Positions 14,528-28,854 are shown, counted from the first letter of the stretch. The stretch is 64,000 nt of DNA from Solen grandis (GCA_021229015.1 CM037782.1:35742038-35806037), one strand, 5' to 3'. Notes: generated from the sequence alone by a model not told the origin. A program made the numbers and translations.

Positions 14528-14760
14528 CCCTTTCCCTCATAGAGGACACCATGAAAAGACCTATGCGAACAACATAAAACCAGATCAGCCTGCGAGTAAC
14601 TCGCAGGCTGATCAGGTTTTATGCTGTTCGCTGCTCCTCAGTGGTCTGTTAATGAGGATTTTGTAATTAAATTTGGTAAGGTTAACTGTGGTTTTCTGCA
14701 GATCAGGCTTTATGTGATACCTATTGAGGGCGTCAAAATGAGTCTATATGAGGGAAAGGG
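14528..14760 (+). mobile_element. piggyBac-type MITE, copy 2
   Basis: This 233-bp member of the same family is flanked by CTAA on the left (a mutated TTAA) and TTAA on the right (14761-14764). It retains the complete internal palindrome at 14583-14613, with 15-bp arms around one base. Confidence 0.85.
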
Positions 14761-14764
14761 TTAA

Positions 14765-17331
14765 AGTCTGTGTTAGGGTACAAGAAAAAGCGCGGTTAAA
14801 ACGAGATGTCCGATCATTCACGTGTCACTTTGCAAACAATAAATCAACGATGCAGAAAAATGGAAATCGTGTGTTCGAAAGTGACGTCAATCAGTTACAA
14901 TGGAAATTGTTCCTAACGGTCACGAAATTGACCGGTACTTCGATCACCTCGGTTGGCATATTCATAACTTTCCCGAACAGAGCGATGAGTGGTCACTTCA
15001 TGCATTATGGACAATTGATTTAGAGCAGGCTTTACATTTTTAAATGTTTCGCCAGACACTAATTTATTGTTTTGTAACAATACAATTGAAGACATGGAAA
15101 CTTTTAAGGCTACCCTGATTTCGTTTTTGAAAAAGGAAGCCGGCATGCCAAAAAGAAGAGATATTGGCAGTTTATCATTGTATGTTAACTATTTTTGATG
15201 CTAAGTGCTGGTCATCTTTAAAAAAAATACACTAAAACTTCATGACGAGAGAGAAAGCAAATCCAGACCACCTGTCCAAATGGTCATTTATCTCTTTGGA
15301 GGAGCTAAAAAAATGTCGATTTGTTAAAATGCCAGTTGAAGAATATCGAATGTCCGTTTTAGTCGCAATGCGTTCTTCGAGCCTGATAAAACGTTTTGTT
15401 TTTTCAATCGGACTTCAAAGTTTAAATTAATCATTCGGGGGAAAGGACAGTATCTTATTCAGGGGCGGTTGTCTTTAATTTGCATTTCAATAACAAAACA
15501 AAACAAATTTGAAAATAATATGAAAGATATCTGCTGAGGCATGTGATATGTTTAAATAAAGTGATTGATTAAGTTAACTTGATACTTTGTTTTAATATCT
15601 ACACATGTTTGTATCCTTATTAAAAATCAGTTTTCGTTTCTTAAATGTAATCGGTCTTTATTCGTTTGATTAAAACGGTTCTTGGTCAGCTTTTTATGTT
15701 GTTCTAAGAAAATTCACTGGCAAAGGTCTCTCTGCGAAAACAAACTATTCCAACGTGAAACTGTCATGACCCCGGTCAAAATTTTTTTAGGTAACCGGTT
15801 TTTAATGACTTTACTAACGACCGAGTGAAAAATTTAATACCATATCAAAAACAGTTTTGCTCCTACGGAAAATGATTGCATTTATCAGCTTAGCAGCAAA
15901 ATCTGAACAATGACTTTTTGTCATATTAGATGAGATTTATAAAAATAGATTCTTGGAATCAACGATATTATATCCCCGTAATTTGCGGCTGGATGTCCTT
16001 GTACTTAATATATTCTGAGCGAGGTTATATATTATTTCATAATACCTTCCAGATTTAACTACTTTGTATTCTTTAGGATACGACTTAGAGTAGTCGAGGC
16101 AGATTAGTAAAACACTTTATTCAGAGACACCATAAGTTATTAAATAATTTAATAGGCTTATTTCGACTGAACTGTACTTGTACAGTTCACGCCATATGGT
16201 CAATACATTGAGATCTTTTTGAAATCTCACTGGTATTGTCTTTTACATACAAACTACTTAAAATGGAGACAGAATTAAGAGGTATTATAGAGTTTGTTTT
16301 TATTGATTCGATTTCCCCCTGACACCCACATTTCTTGTCCCTTTTAAGGATGGCTGTGATTGGAGATTGGTTTTTGTTTGATTATCGAGTCTGGATTTTA
16401 CTGCGGGCAACACCATAAGGATACGCGAGATGACAAGGGTCGGTAAGTTATCGAGGCTCTCACGGTTAGTTATTGGCGGAGCATCTCGTTCTGCGACAAG
16501 CGCCGCTATTGGACAGTCGATGACAGTAGGCTTGTTTTACGGGCCTACTAAATAAACGACCGATAAATATAGATGTGTGTTTGCTTGATGTGTTGCATTA
16601 TTGCAACATGCTCACTAGATTGTTATTTATATAGGCGAGTATTGGTTTCAAGTATTGGATAAAGTGTATATGTGTTTCTGTAACATTCTGCCGTCTGGCA
16701 AACATTTGCAGGTTGCAGGTCATTTTGTACTGCAAAGAATGTTTTATTCAATATAAAATGCAATGAAAAATAAATTTCACGTAAAATATCAAACTAATTG
16801 AGAAAAAAGTCTCGTCGTCGCTGCTTTTTTTTAAATTCAATACATTTTGTTGTTTCTGTGTACTGGTTTTGTGGATTTGTTTCTCGATAAACCGTCTATG
16901 TTTAATTTCTGCTAAAAAGTTTAGTTATTATTCCTTGTTCCGTTAAAAAAAAATGTTTTTCGGCAAAATGAAAATACGTTTGTATTGTGTTTAGAAATTA
17001 TTCGATTATTTGATGCATTTATAGAAATGGTGCCGCATCATAATTGGAATTTACCTTATGTTAAATATAATTTCAGCCATACAATCTACAAAAACTTTAC
17101 ATTTCGGATAAATTTGCTACCATTTTAAAACTTTTGTTTTAGATAATGTAGTTGTTGCAATATTACATCAAGTTAACAAAAAATATTTAAAAATTCTAAT
17201 GCAGCAAGAAACATTTGAAGATACTTCTTCACTTCGGAAAAAAAATACAAATTTTTTCGAAAATATTAAATTTTTAAAGTAAGCAGTTAAATTTTTAGAT
17301 ATTTGAACATACATCTACCATCAAAACATAT
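14765..17331. other. Gene-free DNA between MITE copies 2 and 3
   Basis: Unique sequence. 14800-15010 and 16370-16570 are CpG-richer and might be conserved non-coding elements. No exon was recognised. Confidence 0.6.
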
Positions 17332-17335
17332 TTAA

Positions 17336-17569
17336 CCCTTTCCCTCATATAGACTCATTTTGACGCACTCAGTAGGTACCACATAAAGCCTGATCTGCAG
17401 AAAACCACAGTTAAACCTTACCAAATTTGATAACAAAATCCTCATTTCCAGACCACTGAGGAGCAGCGAACAGCAATAAACCTGATCAGCCTGCGAGTTA
17501 CTCGAAGGCTGATCTGGTTTTATGCTGTTCGCATAGGTCTTTTCATGCTGTCCTCTATGAGGGAAATGG
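17336..17569 (-). mobile_element. piggyBac-type MITE, copy 3 (opposite orientation)
   Basis: This 234-bp copy has TTAA on both sides (17332-17335, 17570-17573). The internal palindrome at 17484-17514 carries one mismatch. It is inverted relative to copies 1 and 2. Confidence 0.85.
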
Positions 17570-17573
17570 TTAA

Positions 17574-19199
17574 TAATATTTAGGAATGGCATAGAAGAAA
17601 TACTATTCATTAGAATAACCGACTTAAGCCCACCGTCAGTTATGATAACATGAGTATGTTTGCCTATCATCTACGACCTAACCCGTATGATAGTTGGAAC
17701 TTCGACCAAGACACTCATAAAACAGCACACTTTGTTCAAGCATCAATGTTGGTAGAGATATTCAAACAATAAATTTTCGTCATAGCGGCGAAAATAACCA
17801 TGAAAATTATATACGGAACTTGAAATAAATTCAAGAGTAGACATAATGACATGAAATAGATTAGATATGTTTAATCATGGACACGACTACATAATAAGAT
17901 TATAGGTTTATGGTCGACAGAAAAAAAAAATATGGGGCAGACAATTACACTAACGAATTAGGAAACATTTCATAGCTTCTATAATGACCTGCATCAATAC
18001 AAAAAATCAGCATCATTTCTAAAAGCAATGGCATGCACTGATACAATTCTGTTAAAAGAATTGAGTCTTGGTACTGAAAAACAGAACGAAATCTGTTTTC
18101 ACTACCTAATGTGATTGTTCTGAAATTATTTATGCATGCCATTTTTAAACTGTCATACCTAGGGATAAAATTGCTAATTTGTCGACAATGCTGATGCCTC
18201 CTATGGAAAATGTTAGCGAGCACGTGAAGACGAATATGGTTGTTCACATCTAATATTTATAATGTTGTTTGGGCTACTTGAAAATTAGTCAGTAAAATTA
18301 TATCATAATCAAATAAGTTGGTGTTAATAAGCATTGACGTTCAGTTCATATACTCCTGAAATAGATGAACGCCTTCAAAGAAAAATAGAAACACACATGA
18401 AATATTCTGCACGAAATTCTTACAGATCCCAAATGAAATTATACCTAGATTTCTCCGCAACACTCAAAATTTATCTGAATTATGTGTGTTGATTTTTTTT
18501 TTTTTTTTTTTTTTACATAAGTAAGGTATTTTGTGTACAAAATGTGTGAGTGAATACGTGAGGCTTACAAGTAGGCATTTCACTGTATATACGTTAAGAC
18601 GTTGACTTGTTTAATTATGAGTAAAGTCATTGAAACAATTTATGCTAGTTATGTAACACTAACACTATTGTCCAAACGTAATGCATTTAATTTGCTTAAA
18701 GCACTGTTACCTGACCAGACATCTATTTCTGATGAGTAACGAGAAATACATATTTATGTAAAATTGATTTTTTCTTTTACATTTTTTTATATTCTCTCTT
18801 GCAATGCTGTTTTATACAGGTTTATTTATTCGTTTCTGTATGACGATGAACACATCATGTCAAAGTTTTAGTCAATAAAAAAGTATGTTCTATTTATTTT
18901 GGTGATAAACATTACTTCGATTAATGCATGTTAATAATTTACCATATTTTAAATAAAGGTACATGATTTCCATGATAAAATGTATTTTCATAATGTTGAT
19001 ATTTAGATATACCAAATATATCAAATATCAAAATTAGTTATTAAAATAAAATTAGGGCATTCATTCAGTATAATATATATATATTATATATTTTAAGTGC
19101 ATTGCATAAAAATGATAGGCACACCACTGATATCATCATTTTGTACATCCATTTGTAATAGGTGTTATTGGGTAAATATACCATGATTCAGCTTATATA
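17574..19199. other. Gene-free AT-rich DNA
   Basis: No exon or element was seen. There is a T20 run at about 18494-18514. Confidence 0.65.
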
Positions 19200-20185
19200 G
19201 TGGCACAATTATAAATGTTTCACATGAGACAAGGAAACTTGCATTTACAGTTCTGAACACAGGATTTTACAACTCTGATCTCGAACATGAATTTATGCGA
19301 ATTATTACAAACCTGATATAACACAGAATATTACAATTTGATATCGAAAAATTATACAGAAATACAATTTTAAACAGGAATTACATTCTGATAAACACTA
19401 TTAATTGGATAAAAAACAAGAATTTGTACATGGTATTTCAAGTCTGATATAACACAGGATTCTGATATCGAACAGGAATTTACACAGTATATTTAAATTT
19501 ATATAAAACACAGGATATTACCTTACAATTCGGATATTAAAATCGAACAGGAATTTATACAGGTAATTTAAAGCCTGATATAACAGGGTGTTACGATTTT
19601 GATTTCGAACTGGAATTAGCACAGAATATTTTAAGTCTGATATAACAAAAATATGTCAATCTGATGTTGAACAGGAATTTACACAGTATACTTCAATACG
19701 GATATAAAGCAGTCTTACAATATTGATATAACACGGATATTACAATTCGGATATTTAACAAAATATAACAATTTTGAAATCGGACAGGATTTTTTACCGT
19801 GTAGGTACAAACACCTTTTTACCGTCAAAAATAAATAAAGGTCTTAAAAGAATAATACTAGAACTATTTTTATGCCTCATGCTTTTCGGCAACCTTGCAT
19901 TAACACCTTGTTTGTACCGGATATCGTCTATTCTGTAATCGAAAAGGAATTTACACAAGTCTGATATAAAATAGGATATTACAATTCTGAACCGGATTTT
20001 TCCATTCTGATATCGAACAGGCTTTTCAATTCAAACATAGAATATATTCAAATATAGAACATGATTTGTCCATTCTGTACAGGCTATTACAATGTTGATA
20101 TCAGAAGGATATAGTAATTTGATATTGGATATATATCGACATATATACACATGATATTACAATACCCATACATAATGCTGGGAAT
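19200..20185. repeat. Degenerate AT-rich minisatellite
   Basis: Variants of GATATCGAACAGGAATTTAC and GATATAACACAGGATATTAC recur about twenty times with irregular spacing (about 30-60 bp). A (AAAT)n microsatellite follows at 20218-20243. Confidence 0.75.
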
Positions 20186-20215
20186 TACAATTTGATATGA
20201 CACCTTGACCGATAC

Positions 20216-20244
<29 letters not shown>

Positions 20245-20246
<2 letters not shown>

Positions 20247-22524
20247 CGTTAAAAGACAATTAAATGTTTGATTATCAGAGCTTTTAAATCTAGGAAATTG
20301 ATGAATGTGCTGTTAGCGAAAAGTATAACTTCCTGACATGTTCCAAAAAACTACATAGTAAAGCTGCGACATTCCGAGAGGCAGGAGCCGACCACCGCGT
20401 AGTAGTTTCCTTCTCTCTTTGTGAAGTTATTAATCTCAGAAAGGAATATAGTTTCGATATTTCGAGCCTTACAGTTTTCTGAGTATTCATTTTCTCCACC
20501 AGTCCTCGCCATTTCAAACTCAAACTCTAGTTTTATGATCCCGGGGTAGAGAAGATATATATTGTATATATTAATGGTCTAAATACTAGTGATTGGATTC
20601 GATGAGAAAATCTAGTTAATTTACACTTTTGATTAAAGATGATTATCTTTTACTCGACGACCATTATTTTTTTTCAACATTTATTTTCATTACAAGATCA
20701 TTTTGTCTTTAATAAATGCTGTCAAAATGAAGTATGATATTGAACTTATTCACTTAATGCAGGCACTGACTTAGTGTACCATCGTTGTATGCATATGGTT
20801 TATTATTATCGACAGACTTATCATTTTGTAATGGTTTGAGGATGACACCATTAAATAAATCAAGACAATCAAATAAACCGCCATACACCTATATTATCTC
20901 TTCAATATATATAGTGTACTTGAATTATAACAATAAAACGCCTTGCAATGTCTTTTTTTATTTCTTTTCTTTGTGGAGGTGGGATGTATTTTGTTGTTGT
21001 TGTTGTTGTTGTTGTAGTAGTATTTTTAATTTGCAAACATTATGCATGTATATATTTTATCGATAAGCTGTACTTCTAATATCTTTCTTGTCACATCACA
21101 CAGTGCTTGAATCTAAGGTTTACATCCACTTAAGTATTTAGTTATTTAAATTATGTGTTATATATTCACTAAATTACTGATACATGACATAGATTTTTTT
21201 AAGTAAATCGTATACTTAAATTTCTGATAAAGATGCATTAGGGATGGCGAAATCAGTCAAATGACTTTTGTTATCGTGTTTTTATATTTGCAGTTTTGAA
21301 CAGGGGATAAAAATAATCTCCATAATACAGAAAACTTCTGTGGCCTAAAACAAAATGTAAATATAACAGCAATAAACATTGCGTTCACCATATATATTGA
21401 CTGTGTGTTTTTAAAACACGTTGCATAAAAGTGCATTAACCTTCATCTACTCAGTTTCTGCCATAATAAGCAAATCAAGGCCGATGGTCCAAGATGAAAT
21501 CATTGAATGTGCCATTATCCGTTAACGAAACATAAAATATATCAAAGTCTAATTAAACAACAAACAGCCTAATATCATATCCATAACCAAGAAAAGCAAA
21601 TTCGAAAAAGGCGTTTTATTTCAAACAAATGACAAACAGTATTGCATAGGATATCCGTCACTTGTAAATACGGTACTGCAATCAAGAGCTAAACCAAGTC
21701 TCGAACATGAGGGTGCCGGGGGCTCTTCAAAACTCTGATCAAATCTGGTTCTTCCCATCTCAAAACAGTATCCAACTCACACGCATTGCTGACAGCAAAG
21801 AAAAAACTGGTGGTCTTTCAGGAGATATTTTGATCGTATGTTTCAAGTTATGAGATTTAATCCATAAATTCCATATCCCAAATGCCGCATTGTCTAAACC
21901 GATTAGAATCATTGTGATGAAAGTTTCAAACTTCTGATATTTCCTTTGAGGATTTGTCTCTCCTAGGTTGCTAAAATACCAAACTTAGTGATAAACGACT
22001 ACACTTTTCATCGAGGGAGAAGTTAGTCTTCTCGATGACATCCATATTTAACAAATAAAACAAATTACGAATGTATTTTCTTTAAAGCAATATCTTAAAT
22101 TTACAATAATTGAAGTGCATAGTATTTCGATAATATTAGCTTCACGACGCAAATTGATATCAATAAAAACATGCTAAAAACTTAAATTGCAATGGGACAA
22201 ACATGGTTTTATTACAATGGTTTTACATATGCTATATACTGTTGATATTGCGACTAGCAATATCTCGTTTAATACATTGTACACTTGAAGAAAAAAAAAA
22301 CGCGTCTTTTTTAAATGACATTTATAGACGTCATATAAAGAACATAACAGATATATCCGAAATCCTTGGTATCTGAAATTGCATGTATGCACAGTTTGCT
22401 CAACATGTATAGAATAATGTTTTCAAAATACAACTTATGAATTAAATTTGACTAAGTGTCTGACCTCTATCTTCAACTTATACCAACCCGGCAATACCTT
22501 CTGCATCGATGAGATTGTATAAAA
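20245..22524. other. Gene-free AT-rich DNA
   Basis: Short chance ORFs only. 20290-20530 is slightly CpG-richer. Confidence 0.65.
20994..21016. repeat. (TGT)n microsatellite
   Basis: A short perfect trinucleotide run. Confidence 0.85.
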
Positions 22525-22564
<40 letters not shown>

Positions 22565-22790
22565 ATTTGGGTGTTACACACAGGCTCCTCAACTCCCCAA
22601 GTGCATAAATAACACCCGGGTAGAACCACAGATGTTTCGCAGGCCACCTGCATATTTTCTTCACATGAAAAAAATCAAGTAACCAGACTGGGACTTAAAC
22701 CTACAGCCGTGATAAGCTGATAGTCATGATGGTCATTCAGAGACTTTAACCACTCGGTCACTGATCCGTCAACCGCAGGCTGATCTCGAC
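22525..22790 (-). mobile_element. tRNA-derived SINE with (AAC)n tail
   Basis: Read on the minus strand it has an A box (ACCGAGTGGTTAA), a weak B box (GGTTTAAGTCC), a body with CATGTGAAGAAAATATGCAG and GTGGTTCTACCCGGGTG, and an (AAC)n tail, seen as (GTT)n at 22525-22565 on the plus strand. The body is shared with 26535 and 46371. Confidence 0.7.
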
Positions 22791-24753
22791 CATAGCTTGT
22801 CATGTCAGCTGCGCACTCTGAAAGATAGAAGCAAACTTGTGTCCTGCTTGTATCTTCACATTATGTACTTCACCTTTCCAGTTTTAGCAGTGATAACTTA
22901 AGTCCCTTTCCATGATAGCTAGGCTTACAGCTACAAACAGTATTATAAACAAAACATATTTGTATATACTTAGTCAACCATTGACTACATGTTATACAAG
23001 TGTAACTACTTGATAGCATTTAAGTTAATTCAAATACATCTGCAGTGACTGGAAATGCATATCAGGGGTTATTTTCATGTATTATTTCTGCAAAAATGCA
23101 TTTATATGCAAAAATATAAATTACAATCCAAACTTACTTTATTAAAGTTTTTTTTTTCTAATTAGATAAAAACAGAATTATATAGAATCATTATACATGT
23201 ACATGTTTATCTCCGAATGCACGTGATCTTTCACTTTATTGATCGTTTAATTCCCATTAAAACATATAAAGGTGCACATATATATTATTTTCCTTTTTTT
23301 AACTAGCTACCTGTATTATTATGTTTATTTATTGTTTATATGTCCATGTTGATCTAAAATAGTTTGCAAACCGTAATTCATGTTGTGTACGCTTCCAAGT
23401 TGTTGTTTGACATCTACTTTATTGCATTACATTGCTGAAATGGTAAATATTTGAGATATACATGTATCACCGGTGCAGTTTATAGATTTGTTAAAGCACG
23501 CACTGTTCTGAAAAGAAACAAGAGTAGAGAACAAATAACCTCAGAATTAAGACTAAGACTTTATAAAAAATATATATATAACCCGGTACTTAATACATGC
23601 CAGTGTTTTGAATAATGTTATCTAGGAGTTCGTGTTGAATTGCGAAAAGGAAGGCAATTTTTCTGGGAAAATGGTTTATTTAAAAAAAAATGTCATAAAC
23701 TAACACAAAAACACGTCTTCGCCAAAGTTATATATAAATCGAATATTCTTTCAATGACTATATATTCCAAATGATATCAGCAATAATGTTGGTCATTCGT
23801 TCATTCTATGCAACGCATTATCATATTTCCAACTGTTCACTGTATTTGAGTCCTGCGCGGCACTTAAATTTTTTTGTCACTGCATAGGATTTCTCAACGA
23901 AATGTCCGAAGTAATCGGAGATCAACCTGCTTTCCATGAAATGATCTGCAATCCTACAAACGTGTACTGAAGTGAGAGATCAAAAATAGATGTCCCCTAT
24001 CTGAGTATCATATGGAGAGTTGAAACCTGTCACGGAAACATGCCGCACGGTTGTTCCTTGACACCTCGTAGTTATCACTTGCAAATGACAGAGGAATCTT
24101 TGATTCTAGGCCTTTATCGCTGTGGGAGTCTTTTAGGGAATTATTGATGAAAATTGTCGAAAGAATTAAAGTTAAAGTGTTGTTTAATAAAATCGCAATA
24201 TTTTAAATTGATAGAATAACAGACAATGTTGCTTTCGATATCCGGGCGGAAGCCCAATCATGGACCTTGCACATCGGTCATAAAACGAGGCAAGACAATG
24301 ACAGCCTTATGTCGAACTGTTGAGAAAAGCTGACATACGATGCCTTTTTCTGTAATTAAAGCACACGTAATTTTATTCAATTATAAACAATGAGTAAAAG
24401 TTAAGACACCAGTACGGTACGTCTGCCCTCGCGTGCTTGGGACATAAATACACCCGTTTGTTTGGAAAATGCGGGTAGATTTGAGCGGTTATGTTGCACT
24501 GTTATTACCCAACAGTATTCGGTAATTTGTCAGAATTTTATAGTATCACAGGCGCTGAAACTAATGTGTTTGAAACAGAAGAAACCGTGATTTGTTCTAA
24601 TTTTAGACAGTAATAAAATAATCGTTGTCCAATCTATCTCCCTCATTTTTTCATTTCAGATAGAAATAAAGCTTTGAAAAACGCTTTAATGCTTAGGCAT
24701 GTTGTAACGAATCTGTCTGAACATTATTTTAAAACCTCAAAATATTTGTATAA

Positions 24754-24756
<3 letters not shown>
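22791..24756. other. Gene-free DNA
   Basis: No recognisable exon. 23860-24500 is less AT-rich and unique. Confidence 0.65.
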
Positions 24757-24810
<54 letters not shown>

Positions 24811-25440
24811 ATTAATTAGAATTACTGTAGAGAAGATAATCATCATTCACGAAAACATCTATCAATCTTTCCTGATATCTACCAAACGCAAGCGAGTTTT
24901 ACCAATATCTACTGTTGTCTGCATTCTCTACTGATGTTTATCAGACTTTTCTGATACCTGCCATTCCCGACTGATATTTACCAAACTCTACACATATATG
25001 TTAATCTCTACAGATATCTATATTTACATATTCCTACTTTTTTCTGATATCCATAAATAGCTTTTATAATATACTATTATCTATCAACCTCTAATGATTG
25101 TCCATCAACTAAAGTTCTACTAATGTTAATCAAGATCTACTAATATCTTACAGTTTCTACTGATATCTACCAAATCTCTACTGATATCTACCAATTTCAG
25201 CTGATATCTACCAAAGATTAAAGGAAAGCAGAAATCTATCAATCTCTACTCATATCTACCAATTTCAGCTGATATCTACCAAAGATTACGGAAGTAGAAA
25301 TCTATCAATCTCTACTCATATCTACTTATTTCTGCTGTTATCTACCAAACATTACAGAAATCTATCAATCTCTACTCGTATCTATCAATTTCTGCTGTTA
25401 TCTACACTCAAAATTACGAAATCTATCAAATCTTCATCTC
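24757..25440. repeat. (ATCT)n microsatellite grading into a degenerate TCTACTGATATCTACCA array
   Basis: A pure TATC repeat at about 24757-24809 is followed by ~600 bp in which TCTACTGATATCTACCAA-like words recur, including two ~60-bp near-duplicates at 25190-25320. It looks like a decayed older array seeded by the same tetranucleotide. Confidence 0.75.
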
Positions 25441-25489
25441 TGATTTAACTATTCAATTTTCTCGATGATATCTCTACCATCCCTCTCTA

Positions 25490-25640
25490 TGGTTCCTGGG
25501 TTTTACCAGTACCTTGCGCCTGGGAAGGTCATGTGCCTGGAAGGTCATGCGCCTGGGAAGATCATACAAAGTTCATGCCTCCAACGGGGTTCAAACCCAT
25601 ATATTCCACGGCCACGGCGACCCTAATAGTTAAAAGCTAA
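25490..25640 (-). mobile_element. tRNA-like SINE fragment
   Basis: GGGTTCAAACCCATATATTCC reads as a tRNA-like B-box region. The preceding 25500-25570 carries three copies of a GCGCCTGGGAAGGTCATG-type unit. A related fragment follows the (CATA)n repeat at 26281-26400, so this SINE family seems to end in tetranucleotide repeats. Confidence 0.5.
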
Positions 25641-26226
25641 TTAATTTGCATATTTTTATTACGTGTATATTTTTTGGACGAAAAAAAATGGTTTGTTTCA
25701 AATGATGTTAGGCTCTATATGCTTAAGACTTATTATAGCGTGTTTATATTCTGTGATTTTGTTGATATTTATCATCATCTCATACTACAATTTAACAGCT
25801 GATTTAAATTTAGTAACTTAAATAAAATAAAATTGTTATACAAAAGTTTTACTGTACAATTCTTCGAATATATTTTCTCACACTTTAGGCTGAAATCATT
25901 TCTGAATACGACATACAGAAGTCAGTCAACCGTTTATACTCGTAGATGTTAACGTTATAGTTTCTTGTCATACCAATGAAATGCGTACAGATATTTAATG
26001 GCCTTATTAAATATGAGAAAAATAAATGTGGAAATGCAGCGATTTTCATATTATGTCATAATGGTCCACTATAACAGACATTATTTATTATATTAACATC
26101 TGTTGTAGACAAGAATGTCAGCACACACACTTGGATTTACTGCAAACGTTTTTGAATGCGTGACGTGATAAGGATATGTAAACTATCATTTTTTTTAAAT
26201 TACTGTGACATGTAAATGCTCAGGGA

Positions 26227-26252
26227 CATACATACATACATACATACATACA

Positions 26253-26280
<28 letters not shown>
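26227..26280. repeat. (CATA)n microsatellite
   Basis: A perfect tetranucleotide run of about 13 units, next to a tRNA-like SINE fragment. Confidence 0.95.
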
Positions 26281-26283
<3 letters not shown>

Positions 26284-26400
26284 CCCTTCGACGATTCCTG
26301 AGTTAGACAAGTACTTTGCGAAGGTCATGAAACATCCATGTCCCCATCGAGGTTCAGACCCACAACCTACACGGTTTAAAACAGTATACGGTATAGCAAC
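26281..26400 (-). mobile_element. tRNA-like SINE fragment next to (CATA)n
   Basis: It contains GAGGTTCAGACCCACAACC and ACGATTCCTGAGTTAGACAAGTAC, parallel to the 25490 element. The tetranucleotide repeat at 26227-26280 is probably its expanded tail. Confidence 0.45.
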
Positions 26401-26534
26401 ATGAATACTTATGAATATTGCACATATTTTCCTCGTTCTTTGTTAGCATATAGGTATGAATTCGCGAACACACATTCACGAAACACCAAGTCTATATTTT
26501 AAAATATATTTGTCTTGACTTGACTATTTGAGTT

Positions 26535-26745
26535 TATCGTCGCTTCGACAGTATATTTCAGTCATATAGCGACGTCCAGCTAATTACAGGTGGAGGAAGA
26601 ACCCGAATGCACGGAGGCATCCGGGAAGAACCACCGACCTACCGCAAGCCAGCTGGAAGGCTTCCTCACATGAATATCCGAATAACCCTGCCGGGATTCG
26701 AACCCACGCGGTGAGAGGCTGAGTGAGTGTTAAAGTCAGCGACTT
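26535..26745 (-). mobile_element. tRNA-derived SINE (CATGTGAGGAAGCC family)
   Basis: On the minus strand the B box GGTTCGAATCC is followed by ATTCATGTGAGGAAGCC, the GCTGGCTTGCGG segment, GTGGTTCTTCCCGG and a conserved end near GTCGCTATATGACTG. I recognise this as a widespread bivalve SINE body. Confidence 0.75.
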
Positions 26746-27944
26746 TAAAAATATATTTGTTCACCAAACAGAACTGCGCAAACTTTTATAGCGGCGAAAA
26801 TACCGACTGTCAGTAAAACGCAAATATTTGAGCCCGCTAACTTTAATTTATAGTATGAGGATATATCCAAGATATAGGATTATATTTTTATCATAGTAAA
26901 AGATTAAATCGATTTGCACAACAAGCTATTGTGCATTATAATCGTTTAACAGAAGGTGGTTCTTCATTGACTAATCCAAAATTAAACTATCCCGCGATAT
27001 TGTGTTTGGTTAGATCTTAGGTTACATAGATAGTGGTTTCTTACAAAATATAAATGCACGTGCCTTTTTCAGAACATATATTCTTTTATTTGCCTTATTT
27101 GATATTAAGCAATCAAACAAAAGTAACTTAATGTAAATGTTGAATTCTTCTTAAATATTTCTGAATGTTCCTATAATTTTCAAATTGTGTATTTTACTTA
27201 AGTTACATATGCTTCTTTGTTGGTCAAACAGTTAAACACATATAGGTAAGTCGTTTGTAGTTTCCTGTGAAATTGACGTTCAGTACGTCGTAGTACCGCT
27301 AAAACGTTCAGAAGATCTAATGTCAAAAATCAGTTAATTCTGATGGAAAATATTTTAATTTACCCTTTCTTAATTCAGACATAAATGCCTACGACGGCAG
27401 ACATTTGCTCCCCTTCATCTGGTAAATCAACAAATTTTAAACTGTCTCGTGAATACATCCCCATGGAAATACTATTGCTCAATTTCTTGGAGGTGCATGT
27501 CTAACTTAGCTTCAACACATGTATCATGATAATTTTATATTAACATAAAATAACGTTAATATTCTGTCACAAAGACGTTATGTTCAAACAAGTATTCAAA
27601 TTCTAATTCGAAATTTTTTTACCAGTGCTCTGTGGACAGGATCATTAGCGGTACTTGTCCGAGAAACCATGTTAGCCACTGTCTTGTGGCTGCCACTTCT
27701 AAATCTCGTTGATAGTAAGGTTTGTCAAACGGTAACTCTGGTGAAGCGTTGGTTCCCGCAGCTCATTTTTCATTCATCACTCATCTATCATTTATTTAGA
27801 GAGTACTTGGGAACCCCGAGACAAGAGCATGAGATATATCCTGTTCCTAGTCTTGATTAATTAGAAATTCTCATAAACAGACTAAGAAATATTTACATAA
27901 AATCATTTCGATAGTACGACTTACGACCAAAACATTTTAAAAAG

Positions 27945-27949
<5 letters not shown>

Positions 27950-27982
<33 letters not shown>
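27950..27982. repeat. (CT)n microsatellite
   Basis: A perfect dinucleotide run at the border of the SINE at 27983. Confidence 0.9.
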
Positions 27983-27988
<6 letters not shown>

Positions 27989-28160
27989 GTTCCATAGAAT
28001 GCCTCACACCCCCTCCGGAAATTGGAAGTCGTGGGTTCAATCCCCGGCCGCGACCTTCCAAAGTTTTTTAAGATGGCAAATGTATAACCCCAATGCTTGG
28101 CTCTCAGAACATAAGGGTAGTTCCAGGACTGGTTGGCCGTATGTCAGGATAATGTAGAGC
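27983..28160 (+). mobile_element. tRNA-derived SINE, 3'-truncated relative of 9910
   Basis: It shares GGGTTCAATCCCCGGCCGCGAC, read as B box plus flank, and the body motif AAGGGTAGTTCCAGGACTGG with the 9910 copy. It directly follows a (CT)n microsatellite and lacks the GTTAAACC tail. Confidence 0.65.
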
Positions 28161-28854
28161 GACGCATTTTACTTTAGATGTTGATCAAAGATTTAAAAGT
28201 GTTACGACACGTTATTGTTTTATCTGTTGTTGAAACTTTCATCATTGATCAATGGTTTACTTTAAAACGTTCCATCGTTGTGGACCTAAACACAATTAAT
28301 TCGGATATATTCCCTGTAGCTTGATATGATACTCCACAAGTATTGATTTACCTGGATTAAATCTATTCCTGTTCCAGTTTGATCCTGTACATAAATATGA
28401 TAATTGATGACAGTGGAGAGTTTATAGTGGCATTTGTAATGCTACAAGCATAAGACAAACACACCGGTACTTGAGATGAAGAGGTTATCAATGCTTCTTC
28501 CAATCATCAATTTCAGGTCTCGAGACCTCTTTGATACCGGGTTATGCAGGCAAAAACTTAGATTTTAATGACACAGGTATTCATTTTGATAATTGAATAA
28601 ATAAATGATTGTAAAATTTTTTTAAAAACCAAACCTTTTACTCTTACAACCTTCAAGTAATGTTAGAATATTAACTAAATCAGTCTGATATATGCAAAGT
28701 TTCAGTTTTCGCGGAACATGAACTAAATCATAAAACATTAATAAAAGTTGATCATACAGAACTGATTCAAAACACGACAAGGGCAAACTTATTGAAAAGG
28801 ATAAATATTGTAAGTGAAACTTACGTCTCAAGGACAAAACTAACAGCAACTCAT

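Noticed and set aside
24757..25440. CRISPR-like regularly spaced repeats
   Set aside because: Eukaryotic context, irregular spacing and degenerate tetranucleotide origin.
26216..26404. 62-residue ORF with repeated HTYI
   Set aside because: Translation of the (CATA)n microsatellite and a SINE fragment.
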